From UBA3006 sp036746695 (GTDB taxonomy: Bacteria; Actinomycetota; Acidimicrobiia; Acidimicrobiales; Ilumatobacteraceae), in contig DAIODP010000001.1 of the NCBI GenBank assembly GCA_036746695.1, forward strand, positions 1,798,001-1,862,000: a stretch of DNA of 64,000 nt. Direction: 5' to 3'. This document shows, in pieces, positions 26,696 to 35,862 of the stretch (positions are counted from its first letter, which is position 1; every line of letters begins with the position of its first letter). The notes below the pieces were generated by a model, which searched no databases, had not been told where the DNA came from, and was given only the letters and a program-made list of their open reading frames with translations. The position numbers and the translations under genes are program-made.

Positions 26696-27568
26696 ATGGC
26701 CAACGTGGGGTATGTCGGTCTTGGCATTATGGGCGGGCCGATGGCGCGCCACTTAGCAGCAGCATCCCATTCGGTTGTTGTGTACAACCGCACAACTGCA
26801 AAAGCAGAAGAGTGGGTTAAAGCGCATGGCGGTTCATTCGCACTAACTCCGCGTGAAGTTGCAGAACAGTCTGATGTCGTATTTATGTGCGTTGGCAATG
26901 ACGACGACGTGCGATCGGTTGTCTATGGCGCCGATGGCGTGCTTGCCGGCATGAGCAAAGGCAAGACATTGGTCGATCACACCACAGCGTCGGCAACGTT
27001 GGCGCGCGAGTTGTCTGATGCATGCGCCGAAAAGGGCGTTGGGTTTGTAGACGCCCCTGTTTCCGGTGGCCAGGCCGGCGCAGAAAATGGTCAGCTCACC
27101 ATCATGTGTGGAAGCGACGATGTTGATGCTTACGAGCGCATCGAGCCAATCGTTGATGCGTATGCAAAACGTTGCAAGCAGCTTGGCGGCGCTGGCTCTG
27201 GGCAGTTGGCAAAGATGGTTAACCAGATTTGCATTGCAGGTATCGCGCAGGGCCTGTCTGAGGCGCTGAACTTCGCAATGCGTGCCGGCCTCAACCCCGA
27301 CGACGTCGTTGATGTGATTTCAAAAGGCGCAGCACAATCGTGGCAAATGGAAAATCGTTCGAAGACAATGGTGCGCGACGAATTTGAGTTTGGTTTTGCG
27401 GTGGAGTGGATGCGCAAAGATCTGGGAATGTGCTTCGACGAAGCGAAACGCAATGGTGCGCAATTGCCAATGACCGAGATGGTCGACAAGTTTTATGAAG
27501 AAGTTGTTGCTATGGGCGGTCGCAGGTGGGACACCAGCAGCCTCATTGCACGATTTACGAAAAAGTAA
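26696..27568 (+). CDS. NAD(P)-dependent beta-hydroxyacid dehydrogenase (3-hydroxyisobutyrate dehydrogenase family)
   Basis: 290 residues with the Rossmann motif VGYVGLGIMGGPMARHLAAA, the substrate-binding signature FVDAPVSGGQAGAENGQLTI and the catalytic lysine region GSGQLAKMVNQICIAG. Members oxidise 3-hydroxyisobutyrate or tartronate semialdehyde or reduce glyoxylate/succinic semialdehyde; which applies here is not clear. It starts 8 bases after carD and ends in a 14-base convergent overlap with the P450 gene. Confidence 0.87.
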   Translation: MANVGYVGLGIMGGPMARHLAAASHSVVVYNRTTAKAEEWVKAHGGSFALTPREVAEQSDVVFMCVGNDDDVRSVVYGADGVLAGMSKGKTLVDHTTASATLARELSDACAEKGVGFVDAPVSGGQAGAENGQLTIMCGSDDVDAYERIEPIVDAYAKRCKQLGGAGSGQLAKMVNQICIAGIAQGLSEALNFAMRAGLNPDDVVDVISKGAAQSWQMENRSKTMVRDEFEFGFAVEWMRKDLGMCFDEAKRNGAQLPMTEMVDKFYEEVVAMGGRRWDTSSLIARFTKK

Positions 27569-28766
27569 GTTTCAACTGATTGACGCCACGGATCGTGATG
27601 CGGTCGCGCCATGTTGGTTCGCCCTCAATCGAGATGTTCTTGAACCGAGTAAACAGCGAGCCGACTGCAACTTCGGTTTCTAGTTTGGCGAGCGCCGAAC
27701 CTAGGCAATAGTGAATGCCGGAAGCAAAGGCCATATGGCGATGCGAGTTGTCTCGGTCTAATCGCAGTGTGTGCGGGTCGGCAAACATGGATGAGTCGTG
27801 GTTTGCTGCGCCTAGCGAAGTGAGCACCATGGTCCCTGGTTGCACGGTGTGGGTGGTGTCGCCGACGGTGTAGTGCACTTCCTTGAGCGGAATGCGCACG
27901 GTGTGCTGCACTGGGCCATCGAAGCGAAGTAGCTCGTCGATGTGTTGTGGCTGTAGGCCATTTTGTCGAACTATTTCTTGTTGGTTTGGGTTGTTGAGCA
28001 GAGCCAAGGTTCCGTTGCCGATGAGGTTGACAGTGGTTTCGTGGCCCGCAATGTAGAGCAACACCAAAAATGCCATCAGTTCTTCGGTGGTCATTTGTTC
28101 GCCAGATTCCTCGGCCGTTATGAGCGAGGACAGCATGTCGTCGCCAAGATGCTTGCGTCGATCCTCGATGATGGTGGTGAGATAGGGAACCAGTTCCTCC
28201 ACGGCCTTGTCGGAAGCAAGCAGCTCTTCATCGGTTGCCGCCGGCTCTAACGAGTTGGTGATGATTTGCGACCAGTTGCGCAGTTCGTCAGATCGGCTCG
28301 TAGGCATATCCAGGAGATCGGAAATGATTTGAAACGGAACGGGGAATGCGAGGTCGTCGATCAGTTCCATGCCGCCGTTGTCGGAAGCTTTATCGAGAAC
28401 TTCGTCTACTAACTGAACCATGCGAGGTCGCAGGCGTTCCATTGCCGACGGGGTGAACGATTTGGAAACAATGCGACGAAGCCTCGTGTGGTCTGGTGGG
28501 TCGAGGTTGAGAATCGATTTAGTCCGGTTGCGGTTTCGCTCGCGGCGATCTCGTCGCACTTGTGTGGACGCGTCGGTGGAGTATTTGTCTATGTCGCGGC
28601 TGAAGTCGGGGCTTTTGAGTGTTGAAGAAACATCTTCGTATCGCGTCAGCACCACCATTCCGAAAGGTGTTACGTGTACGGGCTCGTTTGTACGAAGATC
28701 GTCGTAGAACGGATAGGGGTGCGCTCTAAATGCGGGGTTGAGCGGATTGAATTCTGGCTGCGCCAA
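27555..28766 (-). CDS. Cytochrome P450
   Basis: 403 residues, soluble bacterial class. The I-helix motif LLYIAGHETTVNLIGNG, the K-helix ExxR (IDELLRFDGPVQHTVR) and the heme-ligand loop MAFASGIHYCLGSALAKLE are all intact. It needs external ferredoxin/reductase, not encoded nearby. The start is 4 bases after the SDR stop, so it belongs to a three-gene operon with an aminotransferase and an SDR. The substrate (lipid, terpene or amine) is unknown. Confidence 0.93.
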   Translation of the reverse strand: MAQPEFNPLNPAFRAHPYPFYDDLRTNEPVHVTPFGMVVLTRYEDVSSTLKSPDFSRDIDKYSTDASTQVRRDRRERNRNRTKSILNLDPPDHTRLRRIVSKSFTPSAMERLRPRMVQLVDEVLDKASDNGGMELIDDLAFPVPFQIISDLLDMPTSRSDELRNWSQIITNSLEPAATDEELLASDKAVEELVPYLTTIIEDRRKHLGDDMLSSLITAEESGEQMTTEELMAFLVLLYIAGHETTVNLIGNGTLALLNNPNQQEIVRQNGLQPQHIDELLRFDGPVQHTVRIPLKEVHYTVGDTTHTVQPGTMVLTSLGAANHDSSMFADPHTLRLDRDNSHRHMAFASGIHYCLGSALAKLETEVAVGSLFTRFKNISIEGEPTWRDRITIRGVNQLKLTFS

Positions 28767-28770
28767 AGGA

Positions 28771-29526
28771 TTAGCCCGCGAATGGATCTTTATGTTCGTA
28801 CTGCGCGATTGGGAAGCCTGCAGAAACCACCCATTGCGAACCGTTGATACGCTCCGCGAGTGCGCGCATTGCCAAATCGCCAGCGATGTCTACGGGAAGT
28901 ACGCCAAGGCTGAACGATTCGGCGAAGACTCGTGCAAGTGGGCTGACAAGTGGTGTGTCGATAAAGCCAGGGCACAGCGCGCTGATGCACACGCCGTGTG
29001 GCTCGAGTGTTTGCCCGAGTGACTTAACGAAACCAACCATTGCGTGTTTTGTGAGGCCATAAATTGGGTCTGGCCCGATGGGGATAATGCCGGCGAGAGA
29101 AGCGGTAACCAAGATGTGGCCGCTTTTGCGGTTGCACATGTGAGGGATAATTGCTCGGGCGCCATACACCACGCCATCGATGTTGATGCTGGAGATGCGC
29201 TCGTACATGTCGTTGGTGAGGCGGCTGAGTGGGGTTGGTTCTGGGTCGCCAATCACGTTGGTGTAGGTGGAAACGCCAGCATTCAAACAAACAATGTCGA
29301 AGTTGTTGTCGTTGACAAACACTTCGTCCCAAGCTGTTGCACTGGTGACATCCAGATGCACAAACGTGCCGCCAACGGATGCAGCAACTTCTTTGCCGAG
29401 TGTGTCGTTGACGTCGGCTACAACAACAGTTGCGCCCTCTGTCGAAAAGCGGCGAGCCATTTCGGCGCCAATGCCGCTTGCGCCGCCAGTGATGAACGCG
29501 CGTTGTCCTGCTAACTGACCTGCCAT
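28771..29526 (-). CDS. Short-chain dehydrogenase/reductase
   Basis: 251-residue classical SDR: cofactor motif AFITGGASGIGAEMARRFST, acidic residue in VVADVND indicating NAD preference, CLNAG at the NNAG position, and catalytic S..Y..K in VTASLAG and PIYGLTKHAMVGFV. It lies between the aminotransferase (9-base gap) and the P450 (4-base gap). Together they look like a small pathway in which hydroxylation, alcohol oxidation and transamination act on one compound. Confidence 0.87.
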   Translation of the reverse strand: MAGQLAGQRAFITGGASGIGAEMARRFSTEGATVVVADVNDTLGKEVAASVGGTFVHLDVTSATAWDEVFVNDNNFDIVCLNAGVSTYTNVIGDPEPTPLSRLTNDMYERISSINIDGVVYGARAIIPHMCNRKSGHILVTASLAGIIPIGPDPIYGLTKHAMVGFVKSLGQTLEPHGVCISALCPGFIDTPLVSPLARVFAESFSLGVLPVDIAGDLAMRALAERINGSQWVVSAGFPIAQYEHKDPFAG

Positions 29527-29535
29527 GTGGTTCCC

Positions 29536-30753
29536 CTATTTGCCCATCGCCGCGTTGGCGAACGTGTCGATCATTGTGTCAAGTTCTTCGTCGGTAACCA
29601 CTAGTGGCGGGCAGAAGGCAACGGTGTCGGTGTTGATGGCCCGTGCAATGACACCAAGTTCAATCATGCGGTCTCGGATGGTGACGCTGTTTTGATCGGG
29701 TTTCAAGCCGGCGGCCCAAACTGCGCCGTCGCCACGAACATGATCGATGGTGCCGTCTGTAGCCAATGCACCAAGGCCCTTGGAGAGACGCGCCCCAACA
29801 TGTTTTGCGCGCTCTACTAGATCTTCGCGTTCGATGATTGCAAGGTTGGCGAGCGCCGCAGCACAAACCGAAGAGTGACCCGAGTATGTGTAGCCGTGGC
29901 GCAAGAAAAAATTGGGGTCCGACTCGAGTGCTTCGCGAACCGCAGCACCTACATACACGCCACCAAGTGGTTGATAACCCGAGGTCACACCCTTGGCGAA
30001 GCACAACATGTCGGGAGTAACGCCGTAATGATCTGCTGCGAACCATGTGCCCATGCGGCCGAACCCTGAGATCACTTCATCGAAGATAAGAAACGCGCCG
30101 TGCTGATCGCACAACTTGCGTGCACCTTCCAAGTAGCCGGGTGGTGGTGGCCACACACCGCCTGCGCCTTGCAGCGGTTCGACGATGACTGCAGCAATCT
30201 TCTTGCTGTTGTCGCTCATAAACTTTGCCAAGTCCTCGAGGTTGTCACTGTCTACCTGCACAACTTCGGGCAGCAGTTGTCCGAAACCTTGCTTGTTTAG
30301 TGGAAGCCCTTGCGCACTGGTGCCGCCATAGTTTGTGCCGTGGTATCCGCGCATGCGCGAGATAATGATGGTGCGCTCTGGGTGGCCGGCTTGGCCCTGC
30401 GCTACGCGCGCAAGTTTCATTGCTGTATCAACCGCTTCCGAACCACTTCCACAAAGAAACACTCGTGACTTGGGAAGCGCCGAGATGGATTGCAGTTTCG
30501 CGGCAAGCTCGTCGGCTTTTTGATTGGTGAACGGGTCGAACGTTGAATATGTCTCGAGAGTGGAGATTTGCGTTGCGACGGCCTCTGCGATCTCGGTGCG
30601 TCCGTGGCCAACTTGGCAGTACCACAGGCTGCCGATTGCATCGATGTATTGGCGTCCATTGGAGTCCCACAACAGCGAGCCTTTGCCCCGAACAATGCTG
30701 ATGAAATCGGTCTTTGAGGGCTTGGCAAACGCATGCAACAGGGGGCCAGTCAT
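29536..30753 (-). CDS. Class III PLP-dependent aminotransferase
   Basis: About 405 residues. The PLP site FAKGVTSGYQPLGGVYVGAA has the Schiff-base Lys, the cofactor-Asp region is AFLIFDEVISGFGRMGTWFA, and the phosphate-binding loop is FLCGSGSEAVDTAMKLAR. The family acts on terminal amines (omega-amino acids, diamines, beta-alanine/pyruvate). I choose ATG 30753 (MTGPLLHAFAKPS); the frame extends to 30795, but those residues lack homology. First gene of the operon with SDR and P450, and divergent from rmlA with a 61-base gap. Confidence 0.88.
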   Translation of the reverse strand: MTGPLLHAFAKPSKTDFISIVRGKGSLLWDSNGRQYIDAIGSLWYCQVGHGRTEIAEAVATQISTLETYSTFDPFTNQKADELAAKLQSISALPKSRVFLCGSGSEAVDTAMKLARVAQGQAGHPERTIIISRMRGYHGTNYGGTSAQGLPLNKQGFGQLLPEVVQVDSDNLEDLAKFMSDNSKKIAAVIVEPLQGAGGVWPPPPGYLEGARKLCDQHGAFLIFDEVISGFGRMGTWFAADHYGVTPDMLCFAKGVTSGYQPLGGVYVGAAVREALESDPNFFLRHGYTYSGHSSVCAAALANLAIIEREDLVERAKHVGARLSKGLGALATDGTIDHVRGDGAVWAAGLKPDQNSVTIRDRMIELGVIARAINTDTVAFCPPLVVTDEELDTMIDTFANAAMGK

Positions 30754-30814
30754 GAACTTGACGCTAGTTGGCAGGACGGTCCTTCGTCTCTCCATCGCCT
30801 AACCTGTAAGCGAT

Positions 30815-31900
30815 ATGAAGGGCCTCATCTTGTCGGGCGGTGCGGGAACGCGCCTCAGGCCCATCACCCACACCAGCGCCAAACAATTGGTGCCCATTGC
30901 TAACAAACCGATTTTGTTTTACGGCATCGAGGCCATGGCCAAGGCGGGGATCAAGGAAATCGGCATCATCATTGGCGAGACGGGCAAAGAGATCCGTGCA
31001 GCAGTTGGCGACGGTTCGCAGTTTGGGGTCAAGGTTACCTACATCCCCCAGGACGCGCCGTTGGGACTTGCACATTGCGTATTGATTGCGCACGACTTCC
31101 TGGGCGACGAAGACTTTGTGATGTACCTGGGCGACAACATGCTCGAGCAGGGGCTCACCGAATTTGTTAACGAATTTCAAACAGCGCGTGCTGCCGGTGG
31201 CGCAACTGCACCAACCGCACAGATTCTGTTGTGTCATGTTGAGAACCCGAAACAGTTTGGTGTTGCCGAGATCGATAAGAACGGCCACGTGGTGCGCCTT
31301 GTCGAAAAGCCCGACAACCCGCCATCGGACTTGGCGCTTGTCGGTGTGTACTTGTTTGACAAAACAATCAACGAAGCCGTTCGCGCAATCAAGCCATCAC
31401 CACGCGGCGAACTAGAAATCACCGACGCAATTCAATGGTTGGTCGATCAGAAGAAGGTTGTGCATCACCAGGTGTTGCAGGGTTGGTGGATTGATACCGG
31501 CAAGAAAGACCCGCTGCTGGAATGCAACCGCTTGGTGCTCGAGGTACTCGAGCCCCGCAACGAAGGCGACGTGGATGCAGCCTCGCAAATTGAGGGCAGA
31601 GTAGTTATCGAAAAGGGTGCAGTTGTGAAGGGCTCGCGCATTCGCGGCCCGGTGGTCATTGGCAGCGGCTCGGTTATCGATCATTCGTACATCGGGCCCT
31701 ACACGTCGCTTGGTCGTAACTGCAAGGTGGAGCACTCCGAGATGGAGCACTCGGTTGTGCTCGACGGTTCCAGCATCATTGGTATCGATCGACTTACTGA
31801 TTCGCTGATTGGCCGCGATGTTTCGGTTACGAGGTCGGAACAGAAGCCGCGCGCGTTGCGCCTTATGTTGGGCGACGATTCGAAAGTGGAGCTCGAGTAA
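30815..31900 (+). CDS. rmlA: Glucose-1-phosphate thymidylyltransferase, long form
   Basis: 361 residues. The nucleotidyltransferase signature LILSGGAGTRLRPITHTSAK, the substrate loop QDAPLGLAHCVLIAHDF and YLGDNML are present. The additional ~110 C-terminal residues (EGRVVIEKGAVVKGSRIRGP and following hexapeptide repeats) form a left-handed beta-helix, as in the long StrD-type enzymes of Actinobacteria rather than short RmlA. It makes dTDP-glucose and heads a four-gene operon; the stop directly abuts the next ATG (TAAATG). Confidence 0.93.
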   Translation: MKGLILSGGAGTRLRPITHTSAKQLVPIANKPILFYGIEAMAKAGIKEIGIIIGETGKEIRAAVGDGSQFGVKVTYIPQDAPLGLAHCVLIAHDFLGDEDFVMYLGDNMLEQGLTEFVNEFQTARAAGGATAPTAQILLCHVENPKQFGVAEIDKNGHVVRLVEKPDNPPSDLALVGVYLFDKTINEAVRAIKPSPRGELEITDAIQWLVDQKKVVHHQVLQGWWIDTGKKDPLLECNRLVLEVLEPRNEGDVDAASQIEGRVVIEKGAVVKGSRIRGPVVIGSGSVIDHSYIGPYTSLGRNCKVEHSEMEHSVVLDGSSIIGIDRLTDSLIGRDVSVTRSEQKPRALRLMLGDDSKVELE

Positions 31901-32467
31901 ATGGCAACCATCACCGAATCAACCGTTATTAGTGGTGTCCAAATTGTCGAGCCTTCGATGTTCAAGGACGAGCGCGGTTTCTTTATCGAGACCTATCGCC
32001 GTCAGTGGTTTCCGCTTGGCCGCGAAATGGTGCAAGGCAACCGTGGCGACCGCCAAGCAGGCTGCATCGTTGGCCTGCACTATCACCTGCATCAAAGCGA
32101 CTATTGGTACGTTCCCTATGGCACATGCCGTGTGGTGTTGCACGACTTGCGAACCGGCTCGCCAACCGACGGCGCAACCGAGGTAATCGACTTGGGTGCA
32201 CGCGCGGATGGCTCGCACGATCACCGTGGGATCTTCATTCCGCCAGGTGTAGCGCACGGTTTTGCGTCTCTCACCGACATGACCATCACGTATTTAGTAG
32301 ACAGCTATTACAACCCAACAGACGAGCGCGGCCTTGCGTGGAACGACCCCATGGTGAAGGCCGATTGGGGTATCCAGTCGCCAATATTGTCGAAGCGTGA
32401 TCAAGAGAACCCAACGCGCGACAAGATTGACCCACAGTTTCAACCCCACATTGGCCTGCGTACCTGA
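31901..32467 (+). CDS. rmlC: dTDP-4-dehydrorhamnose 3,5-epimerase family protein
   Basis: 188-residue cupin. The N-terminal part (VEPSMFKDERGFFIETYRRQ) and the IVGLHYHLHQSDYW region with the catalytic-base His, plus IFIPPGVAHGFASL, are those of the RmlC family. The strand normally reading K-x-V-x-V is altered (YWYVPYGTCRVVLHDLR), so this is a divergent member that may act on another dTDP-sugar. Position between rmlA and rmlB supports the rhamnose pathway. Confidence 0.85.
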   Translation: MATITESTVISGVQIVEPSMFKDERGFFIETYRRQWFPLGREMVQGNRGDRQAGCIVGLHYHLHQSDYWYVPYGTCRVVLHDLRTGSPTDGATEVIDLGARADGSHDHRGIFIPPGVAHGFASLTDMTITYLVDSYYNPTDERGLAWNDPMVKADWGIQSPILSKRDQENPTRDKIDPQFQPHIGLRT

Positions 32468-32476
32468 GGTTTGCCC

Positions 32477-33436
32477 ATGAAGATTTTTGTTACTGGCGGA
32501 GCAGGTTTTATCGGCTCGAATTACGTGCGATGGGTGCTTGCTAACACCGACCATTCGGTAACCGTGTTCGACGCGCTCACATACGCCGGCAATCTTTCCA
32601 CCCTGAAAGATGTTGACGACAACAAGCGTTACTCGTTTGTAAAGGGAAACATCTGCCAGCCCGGCGACGTAGAAGCAGCAATGCGCGGACACGACGCGGT
32701 GGTGCACTTTGCGGCAGAGAGCCACGTCGATCGCTCGATTGAAGGCAGCGAAGATTTCATTCTCACCAACTGTTTCGGAACCAACGTGATCATGGATGCC
32801 GCTCGACGCATTGGCATTTCGCGCGTGGTGCATATTGGCACCGACGAGGTGTACGGCTCGGTAGAGGTTGGCTCATCGAAAGAGACGGATGGCCTCGAGC
32901 CCCGCTCGCCATATTCCGCATCAAAGGCCGGCTCCGATTTGATTGCTCTCAGCTATCACGCAACGCATGGCTTGCCAGTGGTTGTCACGCGTTGCACCAA
33001 CAACTTTGGCCCATACCAATACCCAGAAAAAGCGATTCCGTTGTTTACCACCAACTTGTTGGACGATAAAAAGATTCCTCTGTACGGAGACGGGCTGAAC
33101 GAACGCGACTGGCTCTATGTCGACGACCACTGCACCGGCGTGCACCTGGTTTTGGAGAAGGGCAACGTGGGCGAGATTTACAACATTGGTGCGGGCAACG
33201 AGACGGCCAACCGCGTACTCGTCGACAAACTGTTGGCGCTTCACGGCAAAGACGAGTCGAGCGTTAACTACGTTGCCGATCGACTTGGCCACGACCGCAG
33301 GTATTCGGTAGACATCGCAAAGATCACCGCACTTGGTTGGAAGCGAAAGCGTTCGCTTGACGAGGCTCTTGACGAAACGGTGAAGTGGTATCGCGATAAC
33401 CGTTGGTGGTGGGAGCCGCTTAAGGGTAAGAAGTAG
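32477..33436 (+). CDS. rmlB: dTDP-glucose 4,6-dehydratase
   Basis: 319-residue extended SDR: KIFVTGGAGFIGSNYVRWVL, the YxxxK site in SPYSASKAGSDLI, DEVYGSV preceding it, and RCTNNFGPYQYPEKAIPLF, all diagnostic of RmlB. ATG 32477 is chosen because TGAGG (32465-32469) stands at the right distance; TTG 32471 is the only alternative. It forms dTDP-4-keto-6-deoxyglucose. Confidence 0.95.
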   Translation: MKIFVTGGAGFIGSNYVRWVLANTDHSVTVFDALTYAGNLSTLKDVDDNKRYSFVKGNICQPGDVEAAMRGHDAVVHFAAESHVDRSIEGSEDFILTNCFGTNVIMDAARRIGISRVVHIGTDEVYGSVEVGSSKETDGLEPRSPYSASKAGSDLIALSYHATHGLPVVVTRCTNNFGPYQYPEKAIPLFTTNLLDDKKIPLYGDGLNERDWLYVDDHCTGVHLVLEKGNVGEIYNIGAGNETANRVLVDKLLALHGKDESSVNYVADRLGHDRRYSVDIAKITALGWKRKRSLDEALDETVKWYRDNRWWWEPLKGKK

Positions 33437-34290
33437 TGCGCATTTTTGTTACTGGAGCCAATGGCCAACTTGGCCAAGAGCTCGTTCGTTGCGTAACAGC
33501 GGCAGGGCACATCGCAATTGGTTCAACGCACGAAAGCCTCGACATCACGAACGAGCAGGCCGTAATCGCCACAATCAATGATGCAAAACCAGACGTTGTT
33601 ATTCATGCGGCTGCATGGACCGCGGTTGACGCTTGCGAGAGCGACCCAAACAAGGCCATGCTTGTTAACGGAACGGCAACCGCATATATCGCTTCGGCCG
33701 CGCACGCCGTTGGCGCGCACGTTGTGTACATCTCTACCGACTACGTGTTTGACGGAACCAAAACTTCGCCCTACGTAGAAGCCGACGCTCCAAACCCAAC
33801 AAGCGTGTACGGTGAATCCAAACTTGCCGGCGAGCGCGCACTTGGTGCAACCGATGCCATTGTTCGCATTGCATGGGTCAGTGGGTATCACGGCGCGAAT
33901 ATGGTCAAGACCATCTTGCGTCTGCGCAATGAAACGCAGCTGCGCTTTGTCGACGACCAAATTGGCAATCCAACATTTGCAGACGATGCCGCGGCGATGA
34001 TTGTTCGGTTGGCAGTTGAAAAGCGTCCTGGCATTTGGCACATCACCAATCAGGGCGTTGCAAGTTGGTACGAATTTGCCCGCGAGGTGCTTCTGGCGGC
34101 AGGGCAGGATGCAAACAAGGTGCTTCCGATTGCCACCAGCGAATTGCAACCGCCACGCCCTGCCAGACGGCCAGCCAATTCAGTGCTTCACAATGGCGCA
34201 TTGTTAGCCGCAGGAATTCAACCATTGCCCGATTACCGCGAACCCTTGCAACGACTAGTCCGACGGTTACTTGCCGACGAGCAGGAGTAG
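33436..34290 (+). CDS. rmlD: dTDP-4-dehydrorhamnose reductase
   Basis: 284-residue SDR: RIFVTGANGQLGQELVRCVT, the AWTAVDACESDP motif and STDYVFDGTKTSPYVEAD, then SVYGESKLAGERA with the YxxxK pair, exactly as in RmlD. The GTG start shares one base with the rmlB stop (TAGTG). It completes dTDP-L-rhamnose, the donor for cell-wall or exopolysaccharide rhamnose. Confidence 0.95.
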   Translation: MRIFVTGANGQLGQELVRCVTAAGHIAIGSTHESLDITNEQAVIATINDAKPDVVIHAAAWTAVDACESDPNKAMLVNGTATAYIASAAHAVGAHVVYISTDYVFDGTKTSPYVEADAPNPTSVYGESKLAGERALGATDAIVRIAWVSGYHGANMVKTILRLRNETQLRFVDDQIGNPTFADDAAAMIVRLAVEKRPGIWHITNQGVASWYEFAREVLLAAGQDANKVLPIATSELQPPRPARRPANSVLHNGALLAAGIQPLPDYREPLQRLVRRLLADEQE

Positions 34291-34299
34291 GGTTGTCCT

Positions 34300-35214
34300 A
34301 TGGACCAAGCAGCCCTGATTGAAGAACTTGAGCCCGTTGCTGCCAAGTTGCTCGAGCGTCATATGGGCGTTGCTAAAGAGTGGTTTCCGCACGAACTAGT
34401 TCCGTATAGCCGCGGAAAAGATTTTGAACCAGGCCGCCAATGGGTGCCCGAAGATGCCGACTTTGGATCTGCAGGAACCGAGATTGATGAGGCAGTTCGT
34501 TCGGCTCTGTATCTCAACTTGTTGACCGAGGACAACCTCCCTTATTACTTCCGCGACATCGACCGTTTGTTCGGAAGCGACACCGCCTTTGGCGAGTGGG
34601 CGCGCAACTGGACAGCAGAAGAGGGTCGCCACTCCATCGTGATGCGCGACTACTTCACAGTCACTCGCGCACTCGACCCAATTGCGCTAGAGCGTGGCCG
34701 TATGACTCAGGTTCGTGGTGGCCAAGTACCTGCACCAAATGACGCATTCGAAGCGCTCGCATATGTGAGCATGCAAGAACTTGCCACACGCATTTCGCAC
34801 CGCAACACAGGCAAGCTCATGAAAGACGAGATGGGCACCGCCATCATGTCGCGCGTGGGCAACGACGAGAACCTGCATTACTTGTTTTACCGAGATCTCA
34901 CCAGCGCAGCGCTTGAATTGGATCCATCATCCACAGTGCTCGGCATCGAGCGAGCCGTTCGAACGTTTGCAATGCCAGGCCTGGGCATTCCTAATTTTGA
35001 AGCACTGTCACGTGAAGTGGCAAAGGCCGGTATTTACGACTTGCTGATTCATCACGATCAAATTCTTGAGCCAGTGATCATGCGTCACTGGAAACTGATG
35101 GAACTTACTGGTCTGAGCGACGAGGCAGAAGCAGCGCGCGAGTTGATCATTAAGCGCATGGCGCGCACCGCAAAAGTTGGAAAGCGCCTTTCGTCAGAGC
35201 ACTCAACCGTCTAG
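34300..35214 (+). CDS. Acyl-ACP desaturase (soluble di-iron, DesA type)
   Basis: 304 residues. The two di-iron motifs are visible as WTAEEGRHSIVMRDY (ExxH) and NDENLHYLFYRDL (ExxH), with further Glu ligands in NLLTEDNLPYYFRDI. These match plant stearoyl-ACP desaturases and mycobacterial DesA1/DesA2. It introduces a double bond into acyl-ACP or acyl-CoA using O2 and reduced ferredoxin. It begins 9 bases after rmlD on the same strand. Confidence 0.9.
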   Translation: MDQAALIEELEPVAAKLLERHMGVAKEWFPHELVPYSRGKDFEPGRQWVPEDADFGSAGTEIDEAVRSALYLNLLTEDNLPYYFRDIDRLFGSDTAFGEWARNWTAEEGRHSIVMRDYFTVTRALDPIALERGRMTQVRGGQVPAPNDAFEALAYVSMQELATRISHRNTGKLMKDEMGTAIMSRVGNDENLHYLFYRDLTSAALELDPSSTVLGIERAVRTFAMPGLGIPNFEALSREVAKAGIYDLLIHHDQILEPVIMRHWKLMELTGLSDEAEAARELIIKRMARTAKVGKRLSSEHSTV

Positions 35215-35261
35215 CGATTCATTACGGCCTCGATCTACCGAAAAGTTAGAGACGCCGACTC

Positions 35262-35792
35262 TTAAGAGGTTCTACGAGTTTCGGTCGCAATGACTTGAGA
35301 GGCCAAAGACTGGCGGGCTCTGGCTACTCGACTCTGAACCGTTCCGCGAGGGCAATTCAATACAACGGCTGCTTCTTCATACCTGTATCCAAGAATGCGG
35401 ACGAGAATGAACGCTTCCCGAAACTGAAGCGGCAATGCACTAATTAGATGGTGGATTTCAACGGAATGGTCCTCATCTGCATTTATTGCTTGAACTTGAA
35501 CCAACTGTCTGGTTAGCGCCGCATCCTTCTTTTTCTTCTCTGCAACATCAAGGCACACTCGACGCGCAATGGAGAGCAACCAAGAAGTTGCTGATGAATC
35601 CCCTCGGTACGACTGAAGACCCCGATATGCACGAAGAAAGGTCTCTTGAGTGACATCTTCAACTTCGGCTTGGGTGCGTGAAAACCACGAACTAAATCGC
35701 CGAACATCAACCTCGCTCAGACGAATAACACGCGAGAAAGCATCGTCGTCGCCATCTTGGGCGAGAAGAAGATCCTTCGTGGCCGCATCCAT
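35262..35792 (-). CDS. ECF-type RNA polymerase sigma factor
   Basis: 176 residues. Region 2 (WFSRTQAEVEDVTQETFLRA, then YRGLQSYRGDSSATSWLLSI) and region 4 (LISALPLQFREAFILVRILG, then AAVVLNCPRGTVQSRVARAR, the HTH) are complete, with a short linker. No cognate anti-sigma gene adjoins it on its own strand. The divergent operon starting about 70 bases away encodes a metal transporter and ends with a ZAS-type membrane anti-sigma factor, the likely partner. Confidence 0.93.
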   Translation of the reverse strand: MDAATKDLLLAQDGDDDAFSRVIRLSEVDVRRFSSWFSRTQAEVEDVTQETFLRAYRGLQSYRGDSSATSWLLSIARRVCLDVAEKKKKDAALTRQLVQVQAINADEDHSVEIHHLISALPLQFREAFILVRILGYRYEEAAVVLNCPRGTVQSRVARARQSLASQVIATETRRTS

Positions 35793-35826
35793 ATCAAAAA
35801 ACTACCAGAAAAATTTTCGATTGGTT

Positions 35827-35853
35827 GGGAACAAAACGTGTCAGATGACCGTC
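35827..35853 (+). promoter_or_regulatory. ECF-type promoter GGGAAC-N17-CGTC in front of the metal-transporter operon
   Basis: GGGAAC (35827-35832) and CGTC (35850-35853) are separated by 17 bases, the standard arrangement of ECF-sigma promoters (-35 GGAAC, -10 CGTC). It lies in the gap between the divergent ECF sigma gene (start 35792) and the transporter operon and points toward the operon. Transcription would start near 35860. No matching promoter is seen toward the sigma gene. Confidence 0.6.
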
Positions 35854-35862
35854 GGTAATGGT

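Noticed and set aside
35808..35818. GAAAAATTTTC palindrome as a Zur box
   Set aside because: It is too short and lacks the flanking TG..CA pattern of Zur sites; probably an AT-rich promoter-region coincidence.
35650..35862. Upstream extension of the metal-binding protein frame to 35650
   Set aside because: It overlaps the ECF sigma gene on the other strand and the proposed promoter, and has no family resemblance.
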